DNA of 64,000 nucleotides, from assembly GCA_963833965.1 (NCBI GenBank), contig CAWHZZ010000001.1, forward strand, positions 868,001 to 932,000. The letters run 5' to 3'. The notes under the pieces are model-generated. The model saw only the letters and a list, made by a program, of their open reading frames with translations. It had not been told where the DNA came from and did no database searches. The position numbers and the translations under genes were made by a program. Below, in pieces: positions 25,349 to 35,609 of the stretch. Position 1 is the first letter of the stretch. The number at the start of each line of letters is the position of its first letter. This DNA is from CAJCIW01 sp963833965 (GTDB lineage Bacteria; Chlamydiota; Chlamydiia; Chlamydiales; Rhabdochlamydiaceae).

Positions 25349-28312
25349 ATGCCAAAAATAAGCAGTTTCAAAGAGATTCAACTTTCTCAAAAACATCCAT
25401 TAAAAGTCATCTATGGAAATGATTTAGGCCGGCTTGCCCTTCATTTGGGAGAGGATTTATTTTTCTCCGCGTCGCGCCCATTTGAAAACCGCCTAGTGGT
25501 TGTTCCCGATCTTTCGATGAAGGAATTTCTTCTCTCATCTTTTGCGGCTAATCCGCGTTTGCAAATTGCTGCCGGAGTGCAATTTCTTCCATTGAATCAG
25601 GCGGTCATTGAACTAAGCGGGGAGAATAAAAAGAGGATCCCTTCGTTTCTAGAACTTTCCCTCATTATCGAAGAGCGGCTTCGCGTGAATCCGAGGTTAG
25701 ACTCCTCTTTGCAGAGATACCTCGAGACCAGTTTGCGCCGAATCGCTTCGCTGAGCGATCAATTGGCGGCAATCTTCATTCGCTATGGCCTTTATGGAAT
25801 TAAATTTTTGCCAAAATGGCTTGAGAGCTCAGGCTGGCAGCAGTCGTTATGGCGTGAAATTTATTCCGATGAGACACCATGGACATATCCCTTGCATGCC
25901 CTCGCTTCTTTTTCACCCGCGCCATTTTCTGGGAAAATCGTCCTTTTCGGTTTTTCTTACCTCTCGCCCGTTTATCTCTCTTTTTTCAGCGCGTTTTGCC
26001 CGTCGCTGTATGTGCTCTCCCCTTGCGCGCTATTTTGGGAAGACATGGCCTCCGATAAGGAGCGGCTATTTCTCTCCAAAGTTTTGAAAAAAAGAGGGGC
26101 AAAACAGAATGTGCGCTCCGAGATGGACCAATACTTGCTGCAAAGCCATCCTCTGCTCGGCAATTGGGGCAAACTGGAAAAAGAGTTTCTGAAAACGTTG
26201 GATCTATTCGAACTCATCGAAGAGGAAGCTTACGAAGAGCCGCTCGAAAATCACTGTTTGAGTGAAATAAAAAAGTCGCTCCTTTTCTTGGATGAGACAA
26301 CCTCTCTTTCTCTCGATGATTCGATTCAGCTGCACAGCGCATTATCGCGGATGAGGGAAGTCGAGGTTCTCCGCGACTGCTTGGAAACTTTGATGCATGC
26401 CAATGGGATCACTCCTCGCGACATCCTGGTCTTAAGTCCTGACATCGCCGAGTATGCGCCTTACATTCAGATGGCGTTTGCTCAAAGCGAGATTCCCTAT
26501 TGCATCGAGGGAATTCCTATCATTTCCTTAAGCCAAGCTGTGCAAGCGTTTTTTCAGCTGATTTCTTTAACGGAACACCATTTTAGCTTGACTGCGGTGA
26601 TGAAACTTTTGCGCTGCCAGCCATGGATGGACAAGTGCGGTTGGACGTCCGAAGAGACCGGGCGATTATTTCACTGGTTTAAAGATGCCGAAATCCGGGA
26701 AAAACTAACTTCCGATCCCAATAGCTGGCAAGTGGGGATCGATCGCCTTCTTTTTGGCCTAGCGGTGATTCCTCAGGAAAATGATCTGTTTGACGCGTGG
26801 CCAACGGGATGCGTTCCGCTCTCTGAGGTCGACCTATTGAACCAATTTTTAGAGCAATTTGAATCGCTGCAAAAAGATCTAGCACAGCTCGAAGAGGAAA
26901 AAAGCGTTCCGGAATGGATGGATTTTTTTTTGCGCCTCGCGGAAAAATACTTGAATTTCGAATGGGAAAGGGAATCTTTTTTTCAGCAGTGCAAGACGAT
27001 TTCGCTATCCTGTCGCAGCTTAAAAGAGAAAGTGTGGAACTTTGAAAGCATGAAGCGCGTGCTTTCCCATCTTGCGCACAAACCCTCCGGAGAAATCTCT
27101 TCGCACCAACTGCAACGTGTCTCTTTCGCTTCTCTGCGCCCGGGATCCTTTAGGCCGGCGAGAATCATCTGGTGCTTAGGCATGCATGAAGGGACCTTTC
27201 CTCGGTGTGATATTCGCAATTCGCTCTCTGAACCGATCGCCTCCGATTACATTCCCTCTAAGACAGATGAAGACAGGGCGTTGTTTTTGGATCTGTTTCT
27301 CCACGCTCAGGACAATCTCATCTTTAGCTTTCAGCGGCTGCACCCTGAAGATGCAAAGCAGCAAGGCCCCTCTCTTTTGATCGACGAATTGAATCACTAT
27401 TTGATCAAGCGGGGCGTAACAGAGGGCCTTATTCCCGTGGACCATCCCGCATTCAGGGCGCAGTACTCTTGTCGTAAGGAGGCGAAGCCGTTTTTTGACC
27501 AGCCAGATTTGTCGGTCGAGCCTTCAGCGGAAATTTGCATCGACATCCGCCAAATCAAAAAACTCGCGAAAAATCCTCTTCAATTTTATTTCAACGAAGC
27601 CCTCAAAATTTACCTTAAAGAGGATGAAGACGAAGAGGAAAAGGAGTTCCTTCTTTCTAATTTACGCAAGTGGATGCTTCGCAAAAAAGGGCTAAAAACG
27701 GCCGATTCCAAGGGCCGTTTGCCAAGCGGGCTGTTCTCGGAGACAGCCCTTCAAGAGCTCGAAGAGGACTCCAAAGAGCTTTTGGGAAATTTGGCCGCCT
27801 TTGAAATTTCTTCGGACGAGGTGCAGTCCGTTCGCCTGAGGATTCCCCTTGAAGTCCCGCTTTCGGAAAAGCGGACCGCTTTTATTACCGGCACTCTGGA
27901 TGACGTTGTGCCCAAAGGACTCCTATTTCACGGCGGCAACGATCTTAAATCTCTTGTCAGAGTCTGGCCTATCTATTTAATTTCGCTCTGTTTGAACCCA
28001 GGGGGGACGAGGCTATTTTTGACAAAAAGCGGCGAGGCGATCGATCTTCCCGTTGCCGATCCTAAGGCCGCATTGGCCTCTTATCTCGACTATTTACTTT
28101 TGGCAAAGCATTCCCCCTCCCCCCTGATGCCCGATTGGGCGGAAGCGCTGCTTCTAAAGACCGAAGAAGATTTCAGCAAGGCTGTGACAAAAGGAGAGGG
28201 TGCCTATTTGGACTACTTGAATCGAAGAGGGGGAATCGATTCGAAAGCGATGTTTTCTGCTTGGAGCGGACGTTTACGCCAACTCTTTGACGGAGGTCTC
28301 ATTGGAGTTTAA
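25349..28312 (+). CDS. recC: Exodeoxyribonuclease V gamma subunit (RecC)
   Basis: A 987-residue RecC. Recognisable parts are the N-terminal superfamily-1-like fold lacking a P-loop (LKVIYGNDLGRLALHLGEDLF), LPLNQAVIELSG, the ILVLSPDIAEYAPYIQMAF motif, VSFASLRPGSFRPARIIWCLG and the GMHEGTFPR segment, and a C-terminal dead-nuclease region (NPLQFYFNEALKIYL). RecC recognises Chi and splits strands within RecBCD. ATG at 25349 is used; a TTG 12 bases earlier is also possible. First gene of recC-recB-recD; it overlaps recB by 11 bases. Confidence 0.92.
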   Translation: MPKISSFKEIQLSQKHPLKVIYGNDLGRLALHLGEDLFFSASRPFENRLVVVPDLSMKEFLLSSFAANPRLQIAAGVQFLPLNQAVIELSGENKKRIPSFLELSLIIEERLRVNPRLDSSLQRYLETSLRRIASLSDQLAAIFIRYGLYGIKFLPKWLESSGWQQSLWREIYSDETPWTYPLHALASFSPAPFSGKIVLFGFSYLSPVYLSFFSAFCPSLYVLSPCALFWEDMASDKERLFLSKVLKKRGAKQNVRSEMDQYLLQSHPLLGNWGKLEKEFLKTLDLFELIEEEAYEEPLENHCLSEIKKSLLFLDETTSLSLDDSIQLHSALSRMREVEVLRDCLETLMHANGITPRDILVLSPDIAEYAPYIQMAFAQSEIPYCIEGIPIISLSQAVQAFFQLISLTEHHFSLTAVMKLLRCQPWMDKCGWTSEETGRLFHWFKDAEIREKLTSDPNSWQVGIDRLLFGLAVIPQENDLFDAWPTGCVPLSEVDLLNQFLEQFESLQKDLAQLEEEKSVPEWMDFFLRLAEKYLNFEWERESFFQQCKTISLSCRSLKEKVWNFESMKRVLSHLAHKPSGEISSHQLQRVSFASLRPGSFRPARIIWCLGMHEGTFPRCDIRNSLSEPIASDYIPSKTDEDRALFLDLFLHAQDNLIFSFQRLHPEDAKQQGPSLLIDELNHYLIKRGVTEGLIPVDHPAFRAQYSCRKEAKPFFDQPDLSVEPSAEICIDIRQIKKLAKNPLQFYFNEALKIYLKEDEDEEEKEFLLSNLRKWMLRKKGLKTADSKGRLPSGLFSETALQELEEDSKELLGNLAAFEISSDEVQSVRLRIPLEVPLSEKRTAFITGTLDDVVPKGLLFHGGNDLKSLVRVWPIYLISLCLNPGGTRLFLTKSGEAIDLPVADPKAALASYLDYLLLAKHSPSPLMPDWAEALLLKTEEDFSKAVTKGEGAYLDYLNRRGGIDSKAMFSAWSGRLRQLFDGGLIGV

Positions 28313-31300
28313 CATTTTAAGCCGCGACCTCAACGTCTTTGCTCCCTATTTTTTGGAAGCCTCCGCGGGCACGGGCAAGACTTTTGCCATTGAGCATTTC
28401 GTTGCGCGCCTTCTCATCGAAGGGGATTCTCCGCTTAGCATCGATCAGATTCTCGTCGTCACTTTCACTCGCGCAGCCGCTCGGGAACTCAAGAAAAGGA
28501 TCCGTGAAAATCTGTGCCGTTGCAAAGAACATCTACTCCAAGGCACCGGTCCAGATTACATCCAAGCCATTTGCGAAAAAGGGGGACAAAATGACGCTCT
28601 ACAGAAGCTCGAAGCCGCGCTCATCCAATTTGACACGGCGCAAATTTACACCTTGCATGGGTTTTGCCATCGCGCATTGACAGAATTTGCCTTCGAAGCC
28701 GGCCTGGGATTTGAAGTTCCCGATCCGGAGGACAAACAGCATCGAGCGACATTGGCCCTATGGATTAAAAGGCAGCTCAAACGATCGCTCGCCTCCTCGG
28801 ATTACAGCCCGTACCAAATGAAGCTACTCATCAACAAATATGGTCGCGACCACAGAAAAATGATCGCCGCATTGATTGACCTCGTCGGAAGCTCCAAACA
28901 GATGGCCGGCTCCCCGACTTTTAACGAGTTGTTTGAGGCGTTTTTGAGTGGAGTTAAGAATTTTCCGCCCATTGAGAAAAGCAAATTTAAGGCGGATGTC
29001 GAGGCCTTAAGGGCGATTTACAAAAAGATCGATGAAAAAGAAATAGCGCCGCAACTGGAACTGCTTGGCGGGGTGCTGGAATCCAAGCAGTGCACCTATA
29101 GGCAGTTTGAACAATTGCTGAAGGGAAAGTTTTTTTTGGAGCAGATGGGACCAGAATACCGCAAGGTGCGTGCAAAAGAGCTTGCTACTCCTTTGCATTA
29201 TCCGCAAATTATCGACCGCCTTCGGCAAATGGTGCTTCCTATCATCGACCAGGCCAAGGACTCCAGTGCAATTTTGTTGCGTCTAGGGCGTGATCTCAAA
29301 GAAAAAGCTCGCGCGCATTTAGAGAGCATTGAGAAATTTTCACCAGATGAACTGCTGATCAGGATGCAGAGAGCTGCCCAATTGCCCCATTTTGCAGATA
29401 AAGTTCGAAAGCGCTACCGCGCGGCGATCATCGATGAATTTCAAGACACCGATCCGATCCAGTGGGATATTTTTCAAAGATTATTCCTTCCGCTGGAGTC
29501 GATCTGCCTTGTTGGAGACCCCAAGCAATCGATCTACGCTTTTCGCAATGCCGACGTTTACACTTACCTCGAGGCGGCCAAAGCGATGGGAACATCTTCC
29601 AAAAGGCATTTGGCGACAAACTACCGGTCGACTGAGCCTCTTGTCGAAGCGCTAAATCTGCTTTTTTCCAAAGCCCAAGGCCATTGGATGGCGCTGCCTC
29701 GCAGCGGGGAATCGTTGGAGGTCAAACCTGTACTGGCAGGAGCGGCAATTGCGTTCGAGGAAAATGAGGCCCCGCTTCAGTTTTTTATCGCCGTAGGGAA
29801 AAAAGGAAGAGAAAAGAAATTTCCCACTTCGCAAATGCTCGAAAATAAAATTCTCCCTTTTCTCGCTGCGGAGATTTTTTCTTTGCATCGCGAGAAAAAT
29901 GTCGAATACCACGACATCGCGATTTTGATCAAAGACCGCTATATGGCCAAAGAAGTGGTCGATTATCTTAACGTCCGGGGAATTCCGGCAGCATCGAAAC
30001 AAGGGGCGCTGATCACAGAATCGATCGCGTATTTTGCCTTCAAAGAAATTCTGGCGGCCGTCTGCTTTCCGAACGATCTCTCCAAAGTCAAAACAGCTCT
30101 CGGTGGCCCGTTGATTGGATGGAGTGAGAGCCAGCTCAGCAGAGGCCCTCATAATCCTGAGTTGCTTCAAGCCAAAGCCCAAATGAATTCCTTGAGAAAC
30201 ATCCTTTTGGAAAAAGGTTTTGGCGCCTTTTTTCACACGCTGCAGGATCAGGTGCTTGGCCATGTCGACCAATCTCTTTATCTCGATCTGAGGAAATTAG
30301 CGGAACTTTGCATCGAAGAAGCGATGGCGCGCGATGTGCAGGGGGCCGGCTTTTTAGACTTTTTAACCGAATTGGGAATCGAGGCTCATCGGGAAGATCC
30401 CCGTTTGAAAAATGCCGCTCAAGAAGAAAAAGGGAGCGTCGCGGTGATGACGATCCATGTGAGCAAGGGCCTCGAGTTCGATACCGTCTTTGCTCTTGGT
30501 ACAGCTGCGCGACACAAGCCTTCCGAGTTGATCGCGGTTGATCAAGAGATGCGGCCGTATTGTCCGGAAGATCCCGATTGCCGCCGGTCTTTAGAAGAGC
30601 AAGACGCAGAAAAAATGCGCCAACTCTACGTGGCCCTGACGCGCGCGAAAAGACGGCTTTACCTCCCACTTTTGATCGACGAAGAGCAAAAGCCGATTCA
30701 AGAGGGCGAGGCCGCGCCGATGGAACTATTTTTTGCGAAACTCTCTCAAAGCTTCGATATGAATAGCGCGAAAGCTATTTTGACGAGTTTGGCGCCGAGG
30801 ATCGAATATAGGGTTCTGGAGGAAATGCCGGATGTTTCTTATGTGAAAGAAGAGGAAGAGTTCGAGCTGAAACGCCCCGAACCTCTCACGCTCCCCCGTT
30901 TTGACGAGCAGCTTTTTTCTTTCTCCTCGCTTGCCAAAAAAGAATCTCATTTCGAAGCTGCGCCGCCCTCCGAATCTCTTCCCTCGCCTCACAACATGCC
31001 GCTGGGTAGCGAAACCGGACACCTTCTTCACCAGTTGTTTGAAAAAATATTTAAAAAAAGACTCCATCACCCGTTGAATGAGCGGGGCATCTCCGAGCTG
31101 ATTTCAGACGAGATGGCCTTTACGCCGCTGGAGTCGTGGCACGATGTCCTTTTTCCCTGGACAATCGAGCTGTTAAAGAAAAAGCTCGCTGGATTCGCTC
31201 TGGCAGAGCTGCCCGGCGCGCAAATCCAACAAGAGATGGAGTTCTATTTTCCCGTTTCTAGAGGCATGATGAAAGGATTTTGCGATCTGTTATTCGAATT

Positions 31301-31562
31301 CGATGGAAAATATTATTTGCTCGATTGGAAGAGCAACTATCTCGGCCCCTCCGATGAGGACTATACACAGGAAAAGATGGCGGAAGCGATGCGCGCTCAC
31401 GATTATTTTCTTCAGGCTTCGATCTACGCGGCCGCATTGAAGCGGTTTGTAAAGCTGTTTGACATTCGCCCTTTTTCGGAGTGCTTCGGCGGTGCCATCT
31501 ATTATTTTGTCCGCGGCAAAGCGTTTTATCACTTCATTCCGGAACCCTATGAACACAAATAA
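28302..31562 (+). CDS. recB: Exodeoxyribonuclease V beta subunit (RecB)
   Basis: A 1086-residue helicase-nuclease. Walker A EASAGTGKT is near residue 20; IIDEFQDTDPIQW (Walker B), GDPKQSIYAFRNAD, MTIHVSKGLEFD and VALTRAKRRLYLP are superfamily 1 motifs; the C-terminal nuclease shows GFCDLLFEFDGKYYLLDWKSN with the catalytic D-x(n)-D-x-K pattern. The start is read as TTG at 28302 because GGAGG lies seven bases upstream and the protein then opens with EFNILSRDLNVFAPYFLEAS, the expected N-terminus; another TTG at 28287 lacks a site. It overlaps recC at the start and recD at the end, indicating coupled translation. Confidence 0.95.
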   Translation: MEFNILSRDLNVFAPYFLEASAGTGKTFAIEHFVARLLIEGDSPLSIDQILVVTFTRAAARELKKRIRENLCRCKEHLLQGTGPDYIQAICEKGGQNDALQKLEAALIQFDTAQIYTLHGFCHRALTEFAFEAGLGFEVPDPEDKQHRATLALWIKRQLKRSLASSDYSPYQMKLLINKYGRDHRKMIAALIDLVGSSKQMAGSPTFNELFEAFLSGVKNFPPIEKSKFKADVEALRAIYKKIDEKEIAPQLELLGGVLESKQCTYRQFEQLLKGKFFLEQMGPEYRKVRAKELATPLHYPQIIDRLRQMVLPIIDQAKDSSAILLRLGRDLKEKARAHLESIEKFSPDELLIRMQRAAQLPHFADKVRKRYRAAIIDEFQDTDPIQWDIFQRLFLPLESICLVGDPKQSIYAFRNADVYTYLEAAKAMGTSSKRHLATNYRSTEPLVEALNLLFSKAQGHWMALPRSGESLEVKPVLAGAAIAFEENEAPLQFFIAVGKKGREKKFPTSQMLENKILPFLAAEIFSLHREKNVEYHDIAILIKDRYMAKEVVDYLNVRGIPAASKQGALITESIAYFAFKEILAAVCFPNDLSKVKTALGGPLIGWSESQLSRGPHNPELLQAKAQMNSLRNILLEKGFGAFFHTLQDQVLGHVDQSLYLDLRKLAELCIEEAMARDVQGAGFLDFLTELGIEAHREDPRLKNAAQEEKGSVAVMTIHVSKGLEFDTVFALGTAARHKPSELIAVDQEMRPYCPEDPDCRRSLEEQDAEKMRQLYVALTRAKRRLYLPLLIDEEQKPIQEGEAAPMELFFAKLSQSFDMNSAKAILTSLAPRIEYRVLEEMPDVSYVKEEEEFELKRPEPLTLPRFDEQLFSFSSLAKKESHFEAAPPSESLPSPHNMPLGSETGHLLHQLFEKIFKKRLHHPLNERGISELISDEMAFTPLESWHDVLFPWTIELLKKKLAGFALAELPGAQIQQEMEFYFPVSRGMMKGFCDLLFEFDGKYYLLDWKSNYLGPSDEDYTQEKMAEAMRAHDYFLQASIYAAALKRFVKLFDIRPFSECFGGAIYYFVRGKAFYHFIPEPYEHK

Positions 31563-33078
31563 ACTCGTCTACATCGACCACGCGTTCGCCAAAAGAGCGG
31601 GCGGCGAAAAAGAGGAGCATCTTGCTCTTTTGGCCACTCTTTTTGCTTCTTCTCGGCAAGGGCATCTCGCGCTTGATCTTTCCACTCTTCCCCACTTGCT
31701 TGCGGCCGCCGACACGCTGACAAGTCCGTTTGTCTGCAGATACGGTTCATTGATCTATCTGCAAAAAAATTGGACCTATGAGACTGAAATTTTAAAACAA
31801 CTCGAAAGGCTTCATCAGAGTCCTCCTTTGATTGAGCTTGCACCTTGGGCTGAAAATCTGAAATTGAATTTCGCCCAGAAACAAGCCGTGGAAACGGCGA
31901 TGAAAAATTCCCTGACGCTCTTAACGGGGGGGCCTGGAACGGGGAAGACATTCACAGCTGCGGCATTTGTGAAGGCATGTCCAGGTCTTAGAATCTTATT
32001 AACAGCGCCTACAGGCAAAGCTGTCGCACAGCTCGAGGGGAATTTGCGCGCTTCTTTGGGAGAAAGAGCCTCCATTCGCGCCGGCACTCTGCATGCGCTG
32101 CTTGGCATCAAGGAATACGGCCGAGAGGAGGAAGAAATTAGCGAACTGCTCGCTGACTTGATCATTGTCGATGAGTGCTCGATGATCGACGCGCGGATTT
32201 TTTCACGCCTCCTTGCCTTGGTGCCGAGCGGCACACGCTTGCTTCTCATCGGCGACAAGAATCAGCTCCCTCCTATTGAAGCGGGAAGCGTTTTCGCCGA
32301 TCTCGTCGATGCCGCTGTTTACCCCTGCGTGCATCTCACCCAATGCCTGCGCTCCGACCGCAGCGAAATTTTAACGGTTGCCGATCAGATCAAACAGGGA
32401 AATGGCTCAGCGGTTCTCGATCACCTAAAGAGCGGTAACTGGTTAGACTTAGGCGAGAAAAAAATCACTCCCGCCGACTTATGGGAAGAGTGCAAAGACC
32501 GCTTCACGAACTATGAACTGGAGAAGCCGGCTGCCGAACAAGTCCTTAAACTGATCGGGCGTTTTTCGCTACTCTCTTCGATGCGAGAAGGCCCGCTTGG
32601 CGTCGAAGCAATCAACCGCCATTTTCTTTACCAATCGCTCAAAACGGTCCCTGAAGGGGCGTGGTGGATCGCGCCGATCATGATCACGCGCAACGACTAC
32701 GACCTCGAGTTATACAACGGCGATTTGGGCGTTCTTGTGCGAAAATGCTCAAAAGAATTTTCGTTGCGCGAGCTCAGCATAGAGGATTACGCTTTGTTTT
32801 CCCGAAGAAAAGAGTCGATCTCGGCACTCGCTTTAAGTTCTTTCGAATACAGTTATTGTCTCTCAATTCACAAAAGTCAAGGAAGCGAATACGACGAAAC
32901 GCTTATCTTAATTCCTCCTGGCTCTGAATGTTTTGGCCGCGAAGCGATTTACACAGCCGTCACTCGGACCCGGAAAAAAATGACTCTGATGTGCAGCTCT
33001 GATATGTTGTTGCAGTCGATTTCAACAAGCTCAAAAAAAACATCGGGAATCGTACAGCGTTTACATAAAACACGTTGA
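31549..33078 (+). CDS. recD: Exodeoxyribonuclease V alpha subunit (RecD)
   Basis: A 509-residue 5'-3' helicase of RecBCD. Walker A LTGGPGTGKTFTA, Walker B IIVDECSMID, motif III GDKNQLPPIEAGSVFADL, and late motifs SIHKSQGSEYDE and YTAVTRTRKKM are in order. The ATG at 31549 overlaps the last 14 bases of recB and gives the usual short N-terminal domain. The upstream frame continues into recB out of phase and is not part of the gene. With recC and recB it makes a complete double-strand-break repair complex. The next 180 bases (33079-33258) hold nothing recognisable. Confidence 0.94.
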   Translation: MNTNKLVYIDHAFAKRAGGEKEEHLALLATLFASSRQGHLALDLSTLPHLLAAADTLTSPFVCRYGSLIYLQKNWTYETEILKQLERLHQSPPLIELAPWAENLKLNFAQKQAVETAMKNSLTLLTGGPGTGKTFTAAAFVKACPGLRILLTAPTGKAVAQLEGNLRASLGERASIRAGTLHALLGIKEYGREEEEISELLADLIIVDECSMIDARIFSRLLALVPSGTRLLLIGDKNQLPPIEAGSVFADLVDAAVYPCVHLTQCLRSDRSEILTVADQIKQGNGSAVLDHLKSGNWLDLGEKKITPADLWEECKDRFTNYELEKPAAEQVLKLIGRFSLLSSMREGPLGVEAINRHFLYQSLKTVPEGAWWIAPIMITRNDYDLELYNGDLGVLVRKCSKEFSLRELSIEDYALFSRRKESISALALSSFEYSYCLSIHKSQGSEYDETLILIPPGSECFGREAIYTAVTRTRKKMTLMCSSDMLLQSISTSSKKTSGIVQRLHKTR

Positions 33079-33258
33079 TACTTACACTTATCCCCATGGC
33101 TGTTTCCTCGGTAAAAAATGACCATTGCGCTCTTTGCATCCATGCTCATGCCGCAAGGTAAAGGTGCATGCGTATGGGAGCGGCACTGTTTTGTTTGCTG
33201 TGGGAAAAGGTTCCGTCGAATTTGATCAACTGGTCTAAAAACTATCCATGGTGTCTGC

Positions 33259-34713
33259 ATGAGAAAATTCTCAATTCTTCTAATTTTATGCGTTCTCTAT
33301 ACCTCCCTCAACGCTAAGGCGCCAAGGCAGTCGGGAAAGCAGCATCTGACAGCCCTTCAAAACGGGATTGAAAGAATCATCCTCAACGCCGATCCGCAAG
33401 TGCACATTGGAATCGAGATTGTCTCACTCAAAAACGGGCAAAGATTATACGAAAAAAGCCCTCATCATCTCTTCTCTCCGGCGAGCTGCATGAAATTGAT
33501 CACAGGGGCTGCTGCCCTGCATCGTCTTGGCGTCGATTATCGCTTTGCGACAACATTATGGACCGATGGCGCCGTTGAAAACAAAACATTGAAAGGCAAC
33601 CTCTATTTGCAAGGTTCCGGCGATCCCGATCTCGTTGTGCGCGATTTGGAGGAGCTCATTTTTCAATTAAAATTGCGCAACATCACCGCCATTGAAGGGG
33701 ATCTTTACGCTGATAATACTCTTTTCGATGGAATTAGCCAGGGCCCGGGCTGGATGTGGGACGACAAGGGATATGATTGGTCGGCTCCCGTAGAGGCTTT
33801 GACCTTAAACCGCAGCTGCATCGACGTCTGGGTCAAGCCCGCAGACAATGCAGGGAGCCCGCCTTTGGTATATCAATATCCCAAAAGCGATTTCGTCGCG
33901 ATTGAAAATCGCGCGATGACGACACTGGAAGAGAACGAACTGACCGCTGCCCGCCGCGCGACGAGCAAAAATAATATCATCGACGTCAAAGGCAAGATCA
34001 CGGCGCAAGCGGAGACGGTGCATTACTCCATCCCCGTGGAAGAGCCTCATCTTTACACGGCGCATGTTTTTCGAAATATCTTGCGGAAAGCGGGAGTGGC
34101 TTTCGAAGGAAAGATCGGCTCGAAAGGAACGCCGCAAGATGCCACTCTCCTGGGCACCCACTCGTCACGCCCTCTTTGTCAGATGGTCGAGGAGATGATG
34201 AAGACTTCAAACAACTTGATCGCCGATTGCCTTTTTAAAAAACTAGGCGCTGAACGTTTCGGTGCCCCGGGCACATGGCAAAAAGGATCGCAAGCGATGC
34301 GCGAATTTTTAGGCCAGACCGTTGGCCTGAATGTGGAAAAAGTTGTGATTATGGACGGATGCGGCCTTTCCCGTTACAATCTCATTTCGGCACACCATTT
34401 TCTTGAGTTTTTGAGCTGGATGCACAAGCAATTCTCTTGCTGCAATGAGTTTATGGCCTCTTTGCCCATTGCGGGGACAGATGGAACTTTGAAGCGTAGA
34501 ATGACAGCGGCGGCGACTAAAGGGAAAGTGCGCGCCAAGACCGGCGTAATGACCAGCATTTCTTCCTTGTCGGGCTATTTGACCACCAAAGATGGCGAGC
34601 TGCTCGCTTTTTCTATTCTGGAAAACGGATTTTCTGGAAAAGCTAGCCAGTACAAAACGCAGATCGAAGATGAGATCTGCGCTTTGCTAGTGAATTTTTC
34701 AAGAGAAGAGTAA
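33259..34713 (+). CDS. dacB: D-alanyl-D-alanine carboxypeptidase/endopeptidase (PBP4, peptidase S13)
   Basis: A 484-residue periplasmic enzyme with a signal peptide (RKFSILLILCVLYTSLNA). The penicillin-binding triad is complete: Ser76-x-x-Lys79 in SPASCMKLITG, SNN in KTSNNLIADCL, and KTG in RAKTGVMTS. S13 enzymes trim D-Ala and cleave cross-links in peptidoglycan. Its presence fits environmental chlamydiae, which make some peptidoglycan. The 5' half includes the S13 insertion domain (EGDLYADNTLFD, WMWDDKGYDWSAP). It converges on rpsT. Confidence 0.93.
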   Translation: MRKFSILLILCVLYTSLNAKAPRQSGKQHLTALQNGIERIILNADPQVHIGIEIVSLKNGQRLYEKSPHHLFSPASCMKLITGAAALHRLGVDYRFATTLWTDGAVENKTLKGNLYLQGSGDPDLVVRDLEELIFQLKLRNITAIEGDLYADNTLFDGISQGPGWMWDDKGYDWSAPVEALTLNRSCIDVWVKPADNAGSPPLVYQYPKSDFVAIENRAMTTLEENELTAARRATSKNNIIDVKGKITAQAETVHYSIPVEEPHLYTAHVFRNILRKAGVAFEGKIGSKGTPQDATLLGTHSSRPLCQMVEEMMKTSNNLIADCLFKKLGAERFGAPGTWQKGSQAMREFLGQTVGLNVEKVVIMDGCGLSRYNLISAHHFLEFLSWMHKQFSCCNEFMASLPIAGTDGTLKRRMTAAATKGKVRAKTGVMTSISSLSGYLTTKDGELLAFSILENGFSGKASQYKTQIEDEICALLVNFSREE

Positions 34714-34768
34714 TGCTGACCACACAGCACATTGTTCTAGCATTAAACGTTGCGCGCCACCTTGAAAA

Positions 34769-35062
34769 TTATTTAGACAGGGCGTGGAGACGCGATTTAA
34801 CGCGGTTTGCTTTGTTCAATTTGAAAACGTGTTTTTTCACGCCTTTGTCCATCAAGCTGTAAACTTCGTTAAGTTTGCTTTTGATCGTCGCTGTGTCTTT
34901 TTGAGAGAGGGTCTCATGGAAAGAACGGACGGCTGAATTGACCTTTGCCTTGAAAGAGCGGTTTCGGAGGTTCCTTCTTTCGCTTTGCAGGTCTCTTTTC
35001 AGGGCCGACGGCCGTCTTGGTCTTGCTTTGCCGTTGCCATTTTCTTTTTTGTCTTCTGCCAT
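34769..35062 (-). CDS. rpsT: 30S ribosomal protein S20
   Basis: A 97-residue basic protein with the S20 pattern RPSALKRDLQSERRNLRNRSFKAKVNSAVR and the C-terminal HKNKAARxKSRL-like HVFKLNKANRVKSRLHAL. The ATG at 35062 with AAGGA upstream gives the family length; the longer frame from 35266 runs through the promoter and is rejected. It has an acidic N-terminal addition (AEDKKENGNGKARPR). Position near rpoD mirrors CT617-CT615. Confidence 0.93.
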   Translation of the reverse strand: MAEDKKENGNGKARPRRPSALKRDLQSERRNLRNRSFKAKVNSAVRSFHETLSQKDTATIKSKLNEVYSLMDKGVKKHVFKLNKANRVKSRLHALSK

Positions 35063-35101
35063 AGTAAAATATTCCTTAAAGAATCGTTTGAGATGGAAAG
35101 T

Positions 35102-35130
35102 AATATAGCTGGCTTGACATAATTCGTCAA
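35102..35130 (-). promoter_or_regulatory. Housekeeping promoter of rpsT
   Basis: On the minus strand, TTGACG (35130-35125) is followed after exactly 17 bases by TATATT (35107-35102), about 40 bases before the rpsT start. Fits a sigma-66/70-type promoter. Confidence 0.6.
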
Positions 35131-35142
35131 ACGGAACGAGCC

Positions 35143-35604
35143 ATGCATAAAAATCTTCAACGGCTTTGGGTGATCTTATTGGTGGCCTCGGGGCTGATCG
35201 CTTTGTGGTTTTCGGCGACCGCCGCAGGAGGATTATGGAAATTTTTTTGTTTAAATGCCCGGGCACAAGCCCAGGTTTTGCATTGGCAAGTCCAAGAGCT
35301 TTCCTCTTCTCGTTTCGCCCTCGAGGCGGAGTACCAGTTCAAACTGAATGGGAAAACCCATAATGGTAAAACAATTATTGAAAATCCTCAGTTCTTGAAC
35401 CGGTTCGCCGCAGAAAATTACATGGTGATCAATAGCTCAAAATCTTGGGTGGCTTGGTACCGCTCCAGCGACCCTTCCTATAGTAGCTTGGAAAAGATCC
35501 TTCCCAAAAAAAAATGCCTGCAGGCCCTCCTGACAATCGGCGTTTTCATCTATTTCTTCTTTGCGAAAAGCTTGCTTGTGAAGCTTGCTTCACCGCGGCA
35601 ATAG
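35143..35604 (+). CDS. DUF3592-like membrane protein
   Basis: A 153-residue protein with a transmembrane helix at about residues 8-28 and another at 128-146, enclosing an extracytoplasmic domain. The domain shows the DUF3592-type layout: AQAQVLHWQVQEL, then YQFKLNGKTHNGK, then VAWYRSSDPSYSSLEK. Function of that family is not known. The ATG at 35143 begins the first helix. It is divergent from rpsT and converges on the coiA-like gene with a gap of only five bases. Confidence 0.6.
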   Translation: MHKNLQRLWVILLVASGLIALWFSATAAGGLWKFFCLNARAQAQVLHWQVQELSSSRFALEAEYQFKLNGKTHNGKTIIENPQFLNRFAAENYMVINSSKSWVAWYRSSDPSYSSLEKILPKKKCLQALLTIGVFIYFFFAKSLLVKLASPRQ

Positions 35605-35609
35605 CTTCT